Part shown: in pieces, positions 51,626-59,602 of the stretch | How the letters are laid out: each line of letters opens with the position of its first letter | Position numbering within the stretch: position 1 is the stretch's first letter | NCBI GenBank assembly: GCA_025449935.1 | Contig: JANWIJ010000106.1 | Location: 1 to 64,000 of the forward strand | Source: Chitinophagaceae bacterium | GTDB lineage: Bacteria > Bacteroidota > Bacteroidia > Chitinophagales > Chitinophagaceae | DNA: 64,000 nt | Direction of reading: 5' to 3' | Notes under the pieces: model-generated | What the model saw: only the letters and a program-made list of their open reading frames with translations | Databases searched by the model: none | What the model was told of the DNA's origin: nothing | Program-made: the position numbers and the translations under genes

Positions 51626-52456
51626 ATGATCGTTTTCCCCAACTGCAAAATAAACCTGGGCCTGAATATTCTGCGAAAACGCAATGACGGATACCATGAC
51701 CTCGAAACTATCTTCTACCCGGTTCCACTGTCGGATATCCTGGAGGTAGTTACTTATAATGATTCCCGCAGTTCTTCGATCCCTTTTACATTAAGCGGGC
51801 TGGGCATTGAAGGAGATGCCGCTTCCAATCTCTGCCTGAAAGCATACAGGATATTGAAAAAAGATTTTCCTGAAATTCCCCATATACAAATGCATCTCCA
51901 CAAAGTGATCCCTTCCGGGGCAGGCCTGGGCGGAGGAAGTGCTGATGCATCATTCGCCCTGAAACTGTTCAATACCATTTTCAAACTCGGTCTTTCCGAC
52001 AAACAACTTATTGCCTATAGCATACAATTAGGAAGTGATTGTCCCTTTTTCATTCTTAACAAACCATGCCTTGCAACCGGGAAAGGGGAAATGCTGGAAG
52101 AAATATTTCTTGATCTTTCTGCGTATAAACTCGTGCTGGTAAACCCGGGCATTCATGTAAGCACCGGTGATGCATTCCGTTATCTCCGTCCCCAGGTACC
52201 GGATAAACCCTTAAAAGAAATTATCCAATACCCCGTGCAAAAATGGAAAGACGAACTCTCCAATGATTTTGAAAAAGTGATCTTTAAAAAACACCGTGAA
52301 GTTGTAGACATAAAAGATAGTTTATACCTGAGTGGTGCTGTTTATGCTTCCATGAGCGGGAGCGGCAGTACGGTGTTTGGGTTATTTCCCAAACTGGCAA
52401 GTCCAGCCTTATCCTTTCCGCCCGGTTATTTTGTAAAAGAATTATCACTCCACTAA
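51626..52456 (+). CDS. ispE: 4-diphosphocytidyl-2-C-methyl-D-erythritol kinase
   Basis: A 276-residue GHMP kinase. The N-terminus FPNCKINLGLNILRKRNDGY then HDLETIFYPV is the IspE start, and the ATP-binding glycine-rich motif is IPSGAGLGGGSADAS. The GHMP motif 3 is GAVYASMSGSGSTVFGLF. It phosphorylates CDP-methylerythritol in the methylerythritol phosphate pathway to isoprenoids. The 3' end overlaps the convergent VOC gene by 12 bases. Confidence 0.96.
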   Translation: MIVFPNCKINLGLNILRKRNDGYHDLETIFYPVPLSDILEVVTYNDSRSSSIPFTLSGLGIEGDAASNLCLKAYRILKKDFPEIPHIQMHLHKVIPSGAGLGGGSADASFALKLFNTIFKLGLSDKQLIAYSIQLGSDCPFFILNKPCLATGKGEMLEEIFLDLSAYKLVLVNPGIHVSTGDAFRYLRPQVPDKPLKEIIQYPVQKWKDELSNDFEKVIFKKHREVVDIKDSLYLSGAVYASMSGSGSTVFGLFPKLASPALSFPPGYFVKELSLH

Positions 52457-52939
52457 TTTCAACAGTTCGTCAAGGTCCAGCGGCGCTGTGATCATTTGGA
52501 GGTTGCCCTCCTCGTCTCTCGGCCATTCCTCTTTTGGCCTGTCCCAATATAGTTCCACCCCGTTCTTATCCGGGTCATCCAGGTAAATTGCTTCAGATAC
52601 ACCATGATCTGCAGCACCTGTTAACGGGTAGCCTGCATCAACCAGTCTTTTCAGTGCCAGGGCCAGGTCTTTTCTTTCCGGGAAAACGACTGCGGTGTGG
52701 TATAACCCGGGTGCTTTGATGGGCGCCGGCCCGGCATTTTTACTATGCCAGGTATTCAACCCAATATGATGATGATAACCCCCGGCTGAAATAAATGCGG
52801 CACTCTCACCGAATAATTGCTGCAGTTCAAAACCCAGCAGGTCGCGGTAAAATTTTAATGACCGGTCCAGGTCAGCTACTTTTAAATGCACATGGCCGAT
52901 CCGGGTGCCGGCGGGGATCGTATAGGATCTGTTTGACAT
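52445..52939 (-). CDS. VOC family protein (CatE/glyoxalase-like dioxygenase fold)
   Basis: A 164-residue vicinal-oxygen-chelate protein. It starts IGHVHLKVADLDRSLKFYRD, with the first metal His, and has GGYHHHIGLNTWHSKNAG and GLYHTAVVFPERKDLALAL. The last metal ligand is the Glu in NGVELYWDRPKEEW. These are features of the catechol-2,3-dioxygenase CatE-like group. The substrate is unknown. It overlaps ispE tail to tail and stands alone on its strand. Confidence 0.9.
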   Translation of the reverse strand: MSNRSYTIPAGTRIGHVHLKVADLDRSLKFYRDLLGFELQQLFGESAAFISAGGYHHHIGLNTWHSKNAGPAPIKAPGLYHTAVVFPERKDLALALKRLVDAGYPLTGAADHGVSEAIYLDDPDKNGVELYWDRPKEEWPRDEEGNLQMITAPLDLDELLKLVE

Positions 52940-53056
52940 CTTGCCTGATTTTTGTACCTTGCATCAAATTTCGGATTATCCAACAGCATTCTCACATATC
53001 TTTTTTCCTGCAGCAGAATCTTGACCTGCTCAATCATCGATGATGATACCCGTTTA

Positions 53057-53096
53057 ACCGGCTGCGGGCAGCCGGTGATTTTTGTTATTTTTTCTT
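53057..53096 (+). promoter_or_regulatory. Terminator-like hairpin in the leader of the ornithine aminotransferase gene
   Basis: ACCGGCTG (53057-53064) pairs with CAGCCGGT (53069-53076), with loop CGGG, and a T-rich run follows. No rightward gene ends nearby, and the next start is at 53113. It may be a leader attenuator, or the end of an unseen short transcript. Confidence 0.45.
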
Positions 53097-53112
53097 CATT
53101 TACATTTTTTTT

Positions 53113-54348
53113 ATGCAATCAATTATCACTATGTCTGAACAGGCATCTTACTATCTTGAACTTGAGGAACGGTACGGAGCACATAATTACCATCCTGTTC
53201 CCGTGGTACTAAGCCGGGGGAAAGGGGTTCATGTATGGGATGTGGACGGGAAGAAGTATTATGATTTCCTGAGTGGTTATTCGGCCGTTAACCAGGGCCA
53301 TTGTCATCCAAAGATCGTGGAGGCCCTGGTTGGGCAATCACAAAAACTAACATTGACGAGTCGTGCCTTTCACAGTGACATACTGGGGGAATATGCAAAA
53401 TTCATTACCGGTTTTTTTGGTTATGATAAAGTGCTGCCGATGAACACCGGTGTGGAAGCCGTAGAGACAGGGATCAAATTATGCCGCAAGTGGGCCTATG
53501 AAGTAAAAGGCATTGAAGAAAACAAGGCCATCATCCTGGTGTGCGGGGGAAATTTTCATGGCCGCACTTCCACCGTGATTTCCTTCAGCAGTGATCCGCA
53601 GGCCAGGAAGAATTTTGGTCCTTTTATGCCGGGCTTTGAAATTATACCGTATAATGATATTCCAGCGCTGGCAAAAGCCCTCACGAAAAAAAACGTAGCT
53701 GGCTTCCTGGTGGAACCTATACAGGGTGAAGCCGGCGTACTGGTGCCGGATGACGGGTACCTCAGCACGGCAAAACAGTTGTGTGAAGATGCCAATGTAC
53801 TTTTCATTGCCGATGAAATACAAACTGGCCTGGCAAGGACCGGTAAGATGCTTGCCTGCGATCATGAAAATGTTCGTCCCGATATTTTGTTACTGGGCAA
53901 AGCATTGAGCGGGGGTATGCTGCCTGCCAGTGCCGTCCTCTGTGATAACGAGATCATGCTCACGATCAAACCCGGCGAGCATGGCTCTACCTATGGAGGA
54001 AATCCATTGGCCTGCAAAGTAGCTATTACATCCCTGCAGGTATTGAAAGAAGAGAATATGGCGGACAATGCGTTCGTTATGGGAGAACTGCTGAGAAATG
54101 AATTAAAGAAACTGGGTTCTCCCCATACCAGCATTATCCGGGGGAAAGGCTTGCTGAATGCGATTGTGATCGGGCACAGTAATAAAGACGCAGCATGGGA
54201 TCTATGCCTGCAGTTAAAAGAAAATGGCCTGCTGGCAAAACCTACTCATGGCGATAAAATACGTTTTGCCCCTCCCCTGGTGATCACGAAAGAACAGGTT
54301 TTGGATTGCGTAGACATCATCAGGAAATCATTAACTTGTCTGGATTAA
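53113..54348 (+). CDS. rocD: Ornithine--oxo-acid aminotransferase
   Basis: A 411-residue class III PLP enzyme. The opening [20 protein letters not shown] and the block [20 protein letters not shown] are hallmarks of ornithine aminotransferase. PLP contacts lie in [15 protein letters not shown], and the Schiff-base Lys is in [15 protein letters not shown]. It converts ornithine and 2-oxoglutarate to glutamate semialdehyde and glutamate, linking arginine and proline metabolism. A second ATG at 53131 is an alternative start. Confidence 0.95.
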   Translation: MQSIITMSEQASYYLELEERYGAHNYHPVPVVLSRGKGVHVWDVDGKKYYDFLSGYSAVNQGHCHPKIVEALVGQSQKLTLTSRAFHSDILGEYAKFITGFFGYDKVLPMNTGVEAVETGIKLCRKWAYEVKGIEENKAIILVCGGNFHGRTSTVISFSSDPQARKNFGPFMPGFEIIPYNDIPALAKALTKKNVAGFLVEPIQGEAGVLVPDDGYLSTAKQLCEDANVLFIADEIQTGLARTGKMLACDHENVRPDILLLGKALSGGMLPASAVLCDNEIMLTIKPGEHGSTYGGNPLACKVAITSLQVLKEENMADNAFVMGELLRNELKKLGSPHTSIIRGKGLLNAIVIGHSNKDAAWDLCLQLKENGLLAKPTHGDKIRFAPPLVITKEQVLDCVDIIRKSLTCLD

Positions 54349-54388
54349 TTCACGTTAAATCTTCGTTGTTCATTATTCACAATTGGCT

Positions 54389-55105
54389 ATGGATACCCAC
54401 CTGCACCATGATCCACTCCCCCACGACGAGAAACACCTGAAAAGCAGTGACGCACTTCGTGATATTGTTATTGGAATGAGTGACGGGCTGACGGTCCCCT
54501 TTGCACTGGCGGCAGGTCTGAGCGGAGCTGTTAATTCCACCTCCATCATCGTAATTGCAGGAATAGCTGAAGTAGCCGCAGGCTCCATTGCTATGGGCCT
54601 GGGTGGTTATCTCGCGGGCAAAACCGAACAGGATCATTATAACAGTGAACTCAAAAGAGAATATTACGAGGTGGAACATCTCCACCACCGGGAAATAGAA
54701 GAAACAAAAGAATTCTTTGCCGGCATCGGGCTGAGCGAGGAACTGCAGGTTAAAGCCACCGAAGAAATTGCCCGGGATAAAAAACAATGGGTAGACTTCA
54801 TGATGAAGTATGAACTCGGTCTTGAAAAACCCGATCCGAAAAGAGCGACCAAATCGGCACTGAATATAGGTCTGTCCTATGTGGCTGGTGGCCTGGTGCC
54901 ACTCAGCCCTTACTTCTTTGTATCATCGCCGGTTGAAGGATTAAAGATCTCTGCAGTTGTTACACTTCTCTGTTTGTTCATCTTTGGTTATTTTAAAAGC
55001 CGCATCACGGGTGTTAACGCCTGGCAGGGGGCATTGCGGGTTATGCTGATCGGCGCTGTAGCCGCTACGGCAGCTTTCGGAATAGCAAAATTATTTGAAG
55101 GATAA
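54389..55105 (+). CDS. VIT1/CCC1 family iron/manganese transporter-like protein
   Basis: A 238-residue membrane protein from the ATG at 54389. It has five hydrophobic segments, beginning with DIVIGMSDGLTVPFALAAGL, the diagnostic first-helix motif of the CCC1/VIT1 family. A cytoplasmic segment rich in His and Glu follows the second helix (VEHLHHREIEETKEFF), as in vacuolar iron transporters, and it likely binds metal. It exports iron or manganese from the cytosol. The gene is 40 bp after rocD. Confidence 0.9.
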   Translation: MDTHLHHDPLPHDEKHLKSSDALRDIVIGMSDGLTVPFALAAGLSGAVNSTSIIVIAGIAEVAAGSIAMGLGGYLAGKTEQDHYNSELKREYYEVEHLHHREIEETKEFFAGIGLSEELQVKATEEIARDKKQWVDFMMKYELGLEKPDPKRATKSALNIGLSYVAGGLVPLSPYFFVSSPVEGLKISAVVTLLCLFIFGYFKSRITGVNAWQGALRVMLIGAVAATAAFGIAKLFEG

Positions 55106-55131
55106 ATTTTATATCCACGGAGTATTCTGAT

Positions 55132-55156
55132 AAAAAGAACCATGTTTCCATGGTCC
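55132..55156 (-). terminator. Minus-strand terminator after type IX secreted protein gene
   Basis: GAACCATG (55137-55144) pairs with CATGGTCC (55149-55156) with one G-U and loop TTTC. Read on the minus strand it runs into five Ts. It follows the stop codon at 55207 by 50 bp. Confidence 0.75.
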
Positions 55157-55206
55157 TAACCTACTCACGCCGGTTTCCCATGAGTATCATCACTGACTGT
55201 ACCGGC

Positions 55207-57294
55207 TTATTGTTTAGCAAAGCCCAGGACTGATCTTCCTCCCGGTACCAGCGCGACCATTTGATATAACCCTGCCGGCAATTCGCCTGCATGCATCGTA
55301 AGAACTGTATTTCCCTCCCCTAGATCCGCCTCCCATTGTTTAACGGCAATACCATTCATATTGTAGATTACAAACCTGCCCTTCCCGGCCCGGCCACTAC
55401 TCACCGTGAATGTTACCTGCCGGTTTACAGGATTGGGAAAAAGAGAAGTGATCGATATGGCCGGATGGGCGTTGATAACAGCAACGATTTTACTGTAAGA
55501 CAGTTTCCCATTGGCATCTATGATTTTTAAACGGTAATTAGTAACTCCCGGGCCAAGCTGGTCATCTGACAATTCATAGTACCGGTTTGAAGCACTGCCA
55601 GGCAGTTGGGCAAACGTTTTAAAGTTTCTATCGCCTGTTGATTTTTGTACATCAAACCAGATTTTTCCGGCGCAGCAGGCAGCTAGCTCCCATTTGACAG
55701 CTGCCGCAGTATGGCCGACCTTAACTGCATCAAAATTCAGCAGGTTTAGCGGCAGAGGATTAATACCCGGGGGATCTGTTGTTGCTAACGTAAATATTCC
55801 AAAATTTGAAACAGCATTTCCCGTGATTGACCCCGTAACATAAGGCGGGAAAGGCGGCCCTGCAACAACGGTATTTAGTCCTTCATTTTTCCATTCTCCA
55901 TCTCCCGTATTATACCTTGCCACTAATAACGTGTTTAAGTTTGTTGCAAAACTTTCCGGGTTTACGGCAAGTGCTATTTTTTTTGTGGCGGTCCCTGAAC
56001 TCTGCAATAAGCTCCAATATTCCACCATGCTTACATGATCGATCGGCGATTGATAATTGACGCCATAAACACTTCTTGGATCAACGCGTATGTATTTCGC
56101 CGTAAAAGCATCGGAAGGATCTTCCCCGGAAACATTCCCAATCCCGATTGGCGCATAAATACTTCCGGCCCCTACCGGGAAGATAAAATCAGTATTTCCC
56201 CGCTTCCTGACCGGGCCTTCAACAAAACTGAGATTGGAACCACCAATAACGCTGCTTCCTGCTTCCATCACTAAAACCCGGGCCGGGCTGGCAGTATTTA
56301 ATTTACCGTTCGTTAACTGTAATTTATAAGCTAACGAAAAGGTGGTGATGACTAGAATACCGGCGGGATTATTAATTTTTAGAGTAACATCACTCAGGAT
56401 TCCGCCCGCAATAAGCAGGTTTTGATTTGAACTGCCATTTAATTCAAGAACCGGTAAGCCTGTACCACTTTCCGTTATACTCCCATTAGAGGTAACATGG
56501 CCCCGAACTCTTACCAGGTTGTTATTTCCTGAAGTTTGTAAATTAAAAACCGAATTCGAGCCAACAAAGCAACTGCCCTGCACTTGTATATCCGCAGACA
56601 AACTGATACTCAACCTGGCAGTGTTTGCAATCCGCAGGTTTCCCCTGACTGTTAAAATCATTGATCCACTTCCTATATAAGTTATATTGGTTCCGGAAAG
56701 TCCGGACAAGGTCAGGGATCCAAAAGTTCTGCCGCTTAACGACAGGATATAACTGCCACCCAGGTCAGGAATATCAAATTCGAATTCTCCCAATTCAGTT
56801 CCGGCTGCAATTGATAGTTGGCTTACTATGGCTGCGTTTCCCCTACCCGTATTATGAATATAATGCCCGCCATTATTTATCCGGAAAGAGTTTGTAATTG
56901 AAACGCCGCTCCCGGCTATCGCCAGGGAAGAATTTTTTAAGACCGCTCCATTGTTTAATACCAACCCGTCACCCATTCCGGTAACGCTTAACCCGGGGTT
57001 AGCGGTATTTGAATTCGGAAGTGTTAGGGTAATATTATTTGCCGCGGATGGCGTAATAGTCAACGTGCTAACAGTGGTCGTAACTGCACCCCCGGGAAGA
57101 GTTACGGTATAGGTTGCCAATACAACAGCATTATCCAATATAACATCATCTCCCGGGCCTGGAACAATATTTCCAACCCAGTTCGCCGCAGTTGCCCAGA
57201 GCCCATCACCACCACCTCCATCCCAGGTAATAATTGCAGCAAAGGAATTACCTGCACAGCATAAAGAAATAAGATAAATACAGCTCTTCCGCAT
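55207..57294 (-). CDS. Type IX secretion system (type A sorting domain) surface protein
   Basis: A 695-residue secreted protein. A signal peptide ends near NSFA (residue 19). The mature N-terminus ITWDGGGGDGLWATAANWVG followed by PGPGDDVILDN is a common start for repetitive beta-helix-like surface proteins. A long Asn/Ser/Gly-rich region (about 60-360) has many short beta-strands. The C-terminal 80 residues match the T9SS type A tail: SITSLFPNPVNRQVTFTVSS, then GMNGIAVKQW-like FVIYNMNGIAVK and LPAGLYQM. It is probably cell-surface anchored. Its ligand or activity is unknown. Confidence 0.88.
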   Translation of the reverse strand: MRKSCIYLISLCCAGNSFAAIITWDGGGGDGLWATAANWVGNIVPGPGDDVILDNAVVLATYTVTLPGGAVTTTVSTLTITPSAANNITLTLPNSNTANPGLSVTGMGDGLVLNNGAVLKNSSLAIAGSGVSITNSFRINNGGHYIHNTGRGNAAIVSQLSIAAGTELGEFEFDIPDLGGSYILSLSGRTFGSLTLSGLSGTNITYIGSGSMILTVRGNLRIANTARLSISLSADIQVQGSCFVGSNSVFNLQTSGNNNLVRVRGHVTSNGSITESGTGLPVLELNGSSNQNLLIAGGILSDVTLKINNPAGILVITTFSLAYKLQLTNGKLNTASPARVLVMEAGSSVIGGSNLSFVEGPVRKRGNTDFIFPVGAGSIYAPIGIGNVSGEDPSDAFTAKYIRVDPRSVYGVNYQSPIDHVSMVEYWSLLQSSGTATKKIALAVNPESFATNLNTLLVARYNTGDGEWKNEGLNTVVAGPPFPPYVTGSITGNAVSNFGIFTLATTDPPGINPLPLNLLNFDAVKVGHTAAAVKWELAACCAGKIWFDVQKSTGDRNFKTFAQLPGSASNRYYELSDDQLGPGVTNYRLKIIDANGKLSYSKIVAVINAHPAISITSLFPNPVNRQVTFTVSSGRAGKGRFVIYNMNGIAVKQWEADLGEGNTVLTMHAGELPAGLYQMVALVPGGRSVLGFAKQ

Positions 57295-57426
57295 ATGGCC
57301 CGGTTAGGTAATTTAGAATCAACTGTACAGACCCCGGCTTAAGGAAGGGGCAGGAACCAGGATTGAAAAAATAATTAAGTCACCGAAACTATACGTTTCA
57401 GAAAATAAGGTGAAAATAAAAGCTCA

Positions 57427-57825
57427 TTAATTTTTGCTTTTTTCCCGGTGTAATTTTATGTCCGGGAACAAGGTTGATAACATCATCAGCAGCGAGGCGA
57501 TGAGCAGGAGCCAGATACCGGCCTGCCGCGCGGGGCATTCGCCTCCCGAACACATAGCCAGTGCAAAAAAATTTCTTGCCGTCCAGGCACAGTTAACAGC
57601 AGCTATAAATACGTTCCATTGCTTGGCCCAGATACGGGGAATAAAACTGAAGAATAAAAAGAAAACACTGAATACAAAATGCCAGTAAGCGGGTCTGCCA
57701 AATTTGTCACCGGCCTCGAGCCCGGTAATAGTAAAGTTTTTCCAGTCCAGGTAATACCAGGGTAAGAAACAGGCAACGATCAGCAGTAACGCAGCAGCTA
57801 CACCGATCCATTTCATATACTTCAT
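57427..57825 (-). CDS. Small hypothetical membrane protein
   Basis: About 132 residues from the ATG at 57825 (the next ATG is at 57816). It has four hydrophobic segments: WIGVAAALLLIVACFLPWYY, YWHFVFSVFFLFFSFIP, a central VFIAAVNCAWTARNFFALAM, and WLLLIASLLMMLSTLFP. Two Cys lie in MCSGGECP between helices three and four. The family is not recognised. It ends in a charged Lys-rich tail. It could be a DoxX- or quinone-linked small membrane protein, but there is no strong support. Confidence 0.65.
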   Translation of the reverse strand: MKYMKWIGVAAALLLIVACFLPWYYLDWKNFTITGLEAGDKFGRPAYWHFVFSVFFLFFSFIPRIWAKQWNVFIAAVNCAWTARNFFALAMCSGGECPARQAGIWLLLIASLLMMLSTLFPDIKLHREKSKN

Positions 57826-57879
57826 GCAGGAGAAATTGGTGGCCTGCAAGATAATGATTCGCCGGGCAGGCTATAATAA

Positions 57880-57938
57880 AACCACAGCGGTCAACGCAAC
57901 AAAGCAAAAAACTTAGCGCCGCTGTGACCGCCGTGGTT
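57880..57938. repeat. Long inverted repeat, dispersed-repeat type
   Basis: AACCACAGCGGTCA (57880-57893) is repeated in inverse as TGACCGCCGTGGTT (57925-57938), 13 of 14 positions pairing across a 31-base loop. The loop has an A-rich run and AGCGCC. It lies between a leftward OMP gene and a leftward membrane-protein gene, and resembles the CCACAGAGG-type palindromes scattered in many bacterial genomes. Confidence 0.55.
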
Positions 57939-57970
57939 ATGAAATATATCTACTCCTGGTGAGATTGAAC

Positions 57971-58651
57971 CTAGAGCTTGATTCCAAGGGTAAGACTGAT
58001 AACCCGGTGCTTATTCCTGTCATCCGAACTGCTGCTGCTGCCGGATTGCAGTTTGGCAAGTCCAAAGCCATAGTGTAAGGCTATTACCGAGTTGGGCAAT
58101 TCAATCCCCGCAGTACCATTCAGCCCATAATCAAACCGTTTCAGAATACCGTATCCGGCCCCTTCTTCATAATCAAGCGTAGCGGGATCGTCATTTGACC
58201 ATTCAATATTTTTTTCGCTGCTGAAAGAAGTGCCCAGCAGTTTACCATCAACTTTATTCTTGCCCCCGATACCAATTGCCAGGTAGGGTCCGGCACCTGC
58301 AAAAAATTTAATGGGGCCGGGACTTTTTAAAACAAAATTGGCAGGTATCTCGATATAATAAGGATTTGTTGTTGCACGGTAATAAGTCGGATCCGTTGTT
58401 TCACCCGATGAGGTTTTGGAGCCTTTACCGGTTAAAATGATACCAGGCTGGAAGAAAAAGAAGGGTGCCAGTTTAAGATTACCATTAAACCCAACCTGGA
58501 AACTGGTTAGGGTTTTGTTTTCGTCTATATCGCCGTCACTGCTGATGGTGACATTTGCGAAATTAACACCGGCCCTCAAAGTCTGTGATTGTGAAGCAAT
58601 GCTGGTGCAGGTGAGAACTGCCACAGCTATCATCTTTGTTTTCATATACAT
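57971..58651 (-). CDS. Outer-membrane beta-barrel protein, PorT-like
   Basis: A 226-residue outer-membrane protein. A signal peptide ends around ASQSQ (residue 23). The mature protein is built of alternating strands, beginning LRAGVNFANVTISSDGDIDE, then FQVGFNGNLKLAPFFFFQPG, and ending with the strand VISLTLGIKL, whose C-terminal aromatic/hydrophobic pattern is typical of barrels. It fits the PorT-family type common in Bacteroidota. A Ser-rich patch (SGSSSSSDD) lies in an extracellular loop. Function unknown. Confidence 0.85.
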   Translation of the reverse strand: MYMKTKMIAVAVLTCTSIASQSQTLRAGVNFANVTISSDGDIDENKTLTSFQVGFNGNLKLAPFFFFQPGIILTGKGSKTSSGETTDPTYYRATTNPYYIEIPANFVLKSPGPIKFFAGAGPYLAIGIGGKNKVDGKLLGTSFSSEKNIEWSNDDPATLDYEEGAGYGILKRFDYGLNGTAGIELPNSVIALHYGFGLAKLQSGSSSSSDDRNKHRVISLTLGIKL

Positions 58652-58767
58652 ACAGTTTTATTCACCCCTGTTTTACAAAAGTCCTGCCAAAACCAGTGCT
58701 GGGGCATCTTCCGGGTGTAGAAAAATCTATGACAAATTTTTTACATGCCTGGCAGAACAGGGGAAGA

Positions 58768-59457
58768 TCAGGCGTTATTATACACTTTTATAACCGGCTC
58801 CCGGAGTATCGCCGCCGCGGGAGAACAATAAAAGGAGATGATATCAGCAATAGATTCCGGCTTTACCCAGTTGGCAGGGTCGGAATCCGGCATGGATGCC
58901 CGGTTTTGGGGCGTATCAATCGTGGAAGGAACGACAACACTGCAGACAATATTTTTTCCCTTCGCCTCATCATTAATGAGTTCGGCCAGCCGGAAGATGA
59001 GTGATTTGGCCAGGCCATAAGCTACCATTCCTTTGCTTTTATGCATATCCGATCCGGGCTTTGATCCGACCAAAAAAATGCGGCCGCTCCCCTGCTTCAT
59101 CATCCGGATCAAAACAGGACGGGCAACATGATAAGCTGTTTCAAAGTTTAACTTGTATTGCTTCAGGATATCCGCTGCTTTGGTTTCAGTAACACTGCCC
59201 ATCGCAAAGCCACCAACTGTCAGCACCACCGCATCAATGCTTCCCTGTTTTTCGGCAACTGCATTGACAAAATCCATTGCACTGGTTTCATTCATCAGGT
59301 CCGCGGTGGCTGTTTCAAAATGTTGATGATGTATATCCAGCTTTACCGGGTCGTTGGGGATCACAGTGCCTGTCACATGAAAGCCTTCGCTCAGGAGTTT
59401 TTTTATCACTGCCTGTCCCATATTCCCGGAGGCGCCGGTTACAATTGCCGTTTTCAT
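58768..59457 (-). CDS. SDR family NAD(P)-dependent oxidoreductase
   Basis: A 229-residue short-chain dehydrogenase from the ATG at 59457, which gives the natural start MKTAIVTGASGNMGQAVIKK. The glycine motif is TGASGNMG. The active-site YxxxK is present as YGLAKS, preceded by GRIFLVGSKPG with a Ser that may be catalytic. The family's NNAG motif is changed to VLTVGGFAMG, and the C-terminus is short. The substrate is unknown. It is a lone leftward gene. Confidence 0.88.
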   Translation of the reverse strand: MKTAIVTGASGNMGQAVIKKLLSEGFHVTGTVIPNDPVKLDIHHQHFETATADLMNETSAMDFVNAVAEKQGSIDAVVLTVGGFAMGSVTETKAADILKQYKLNFETAYHVARPVLIRMMKQGSGRIFLVGSKPGSDMHKSKGMVAYGLAKSLIFRLAELINDEAKGKNIVCSVVVPSTIDTPQNRASMPDSDPANWVKPESIADIISFYCSPAAAILREPVIKVYNNA

Positions 59458-59602
59458 AACCTGTTTGTTATACGGCGAAAATACGACATTGACCAGCCCC
59501 AACCGGGCCACGCGGGAGCTTTGCGGATTGTTTTGTAAATTAGGGATGGCATTAGCAGCGTTGTGATAAGTTTAGCCGTTCCAGTGTAGTCATTACACCT
59601 GT

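Noticed and set aside
52882-53118. Leftward 78-codon frame ahead of the VOC gene
   Set aside because: It overlaps the VOC start in another frame and includes the GC-rich hairpin. The middle part looks somewhat protein-like, but there is no homology or promoter to support it.
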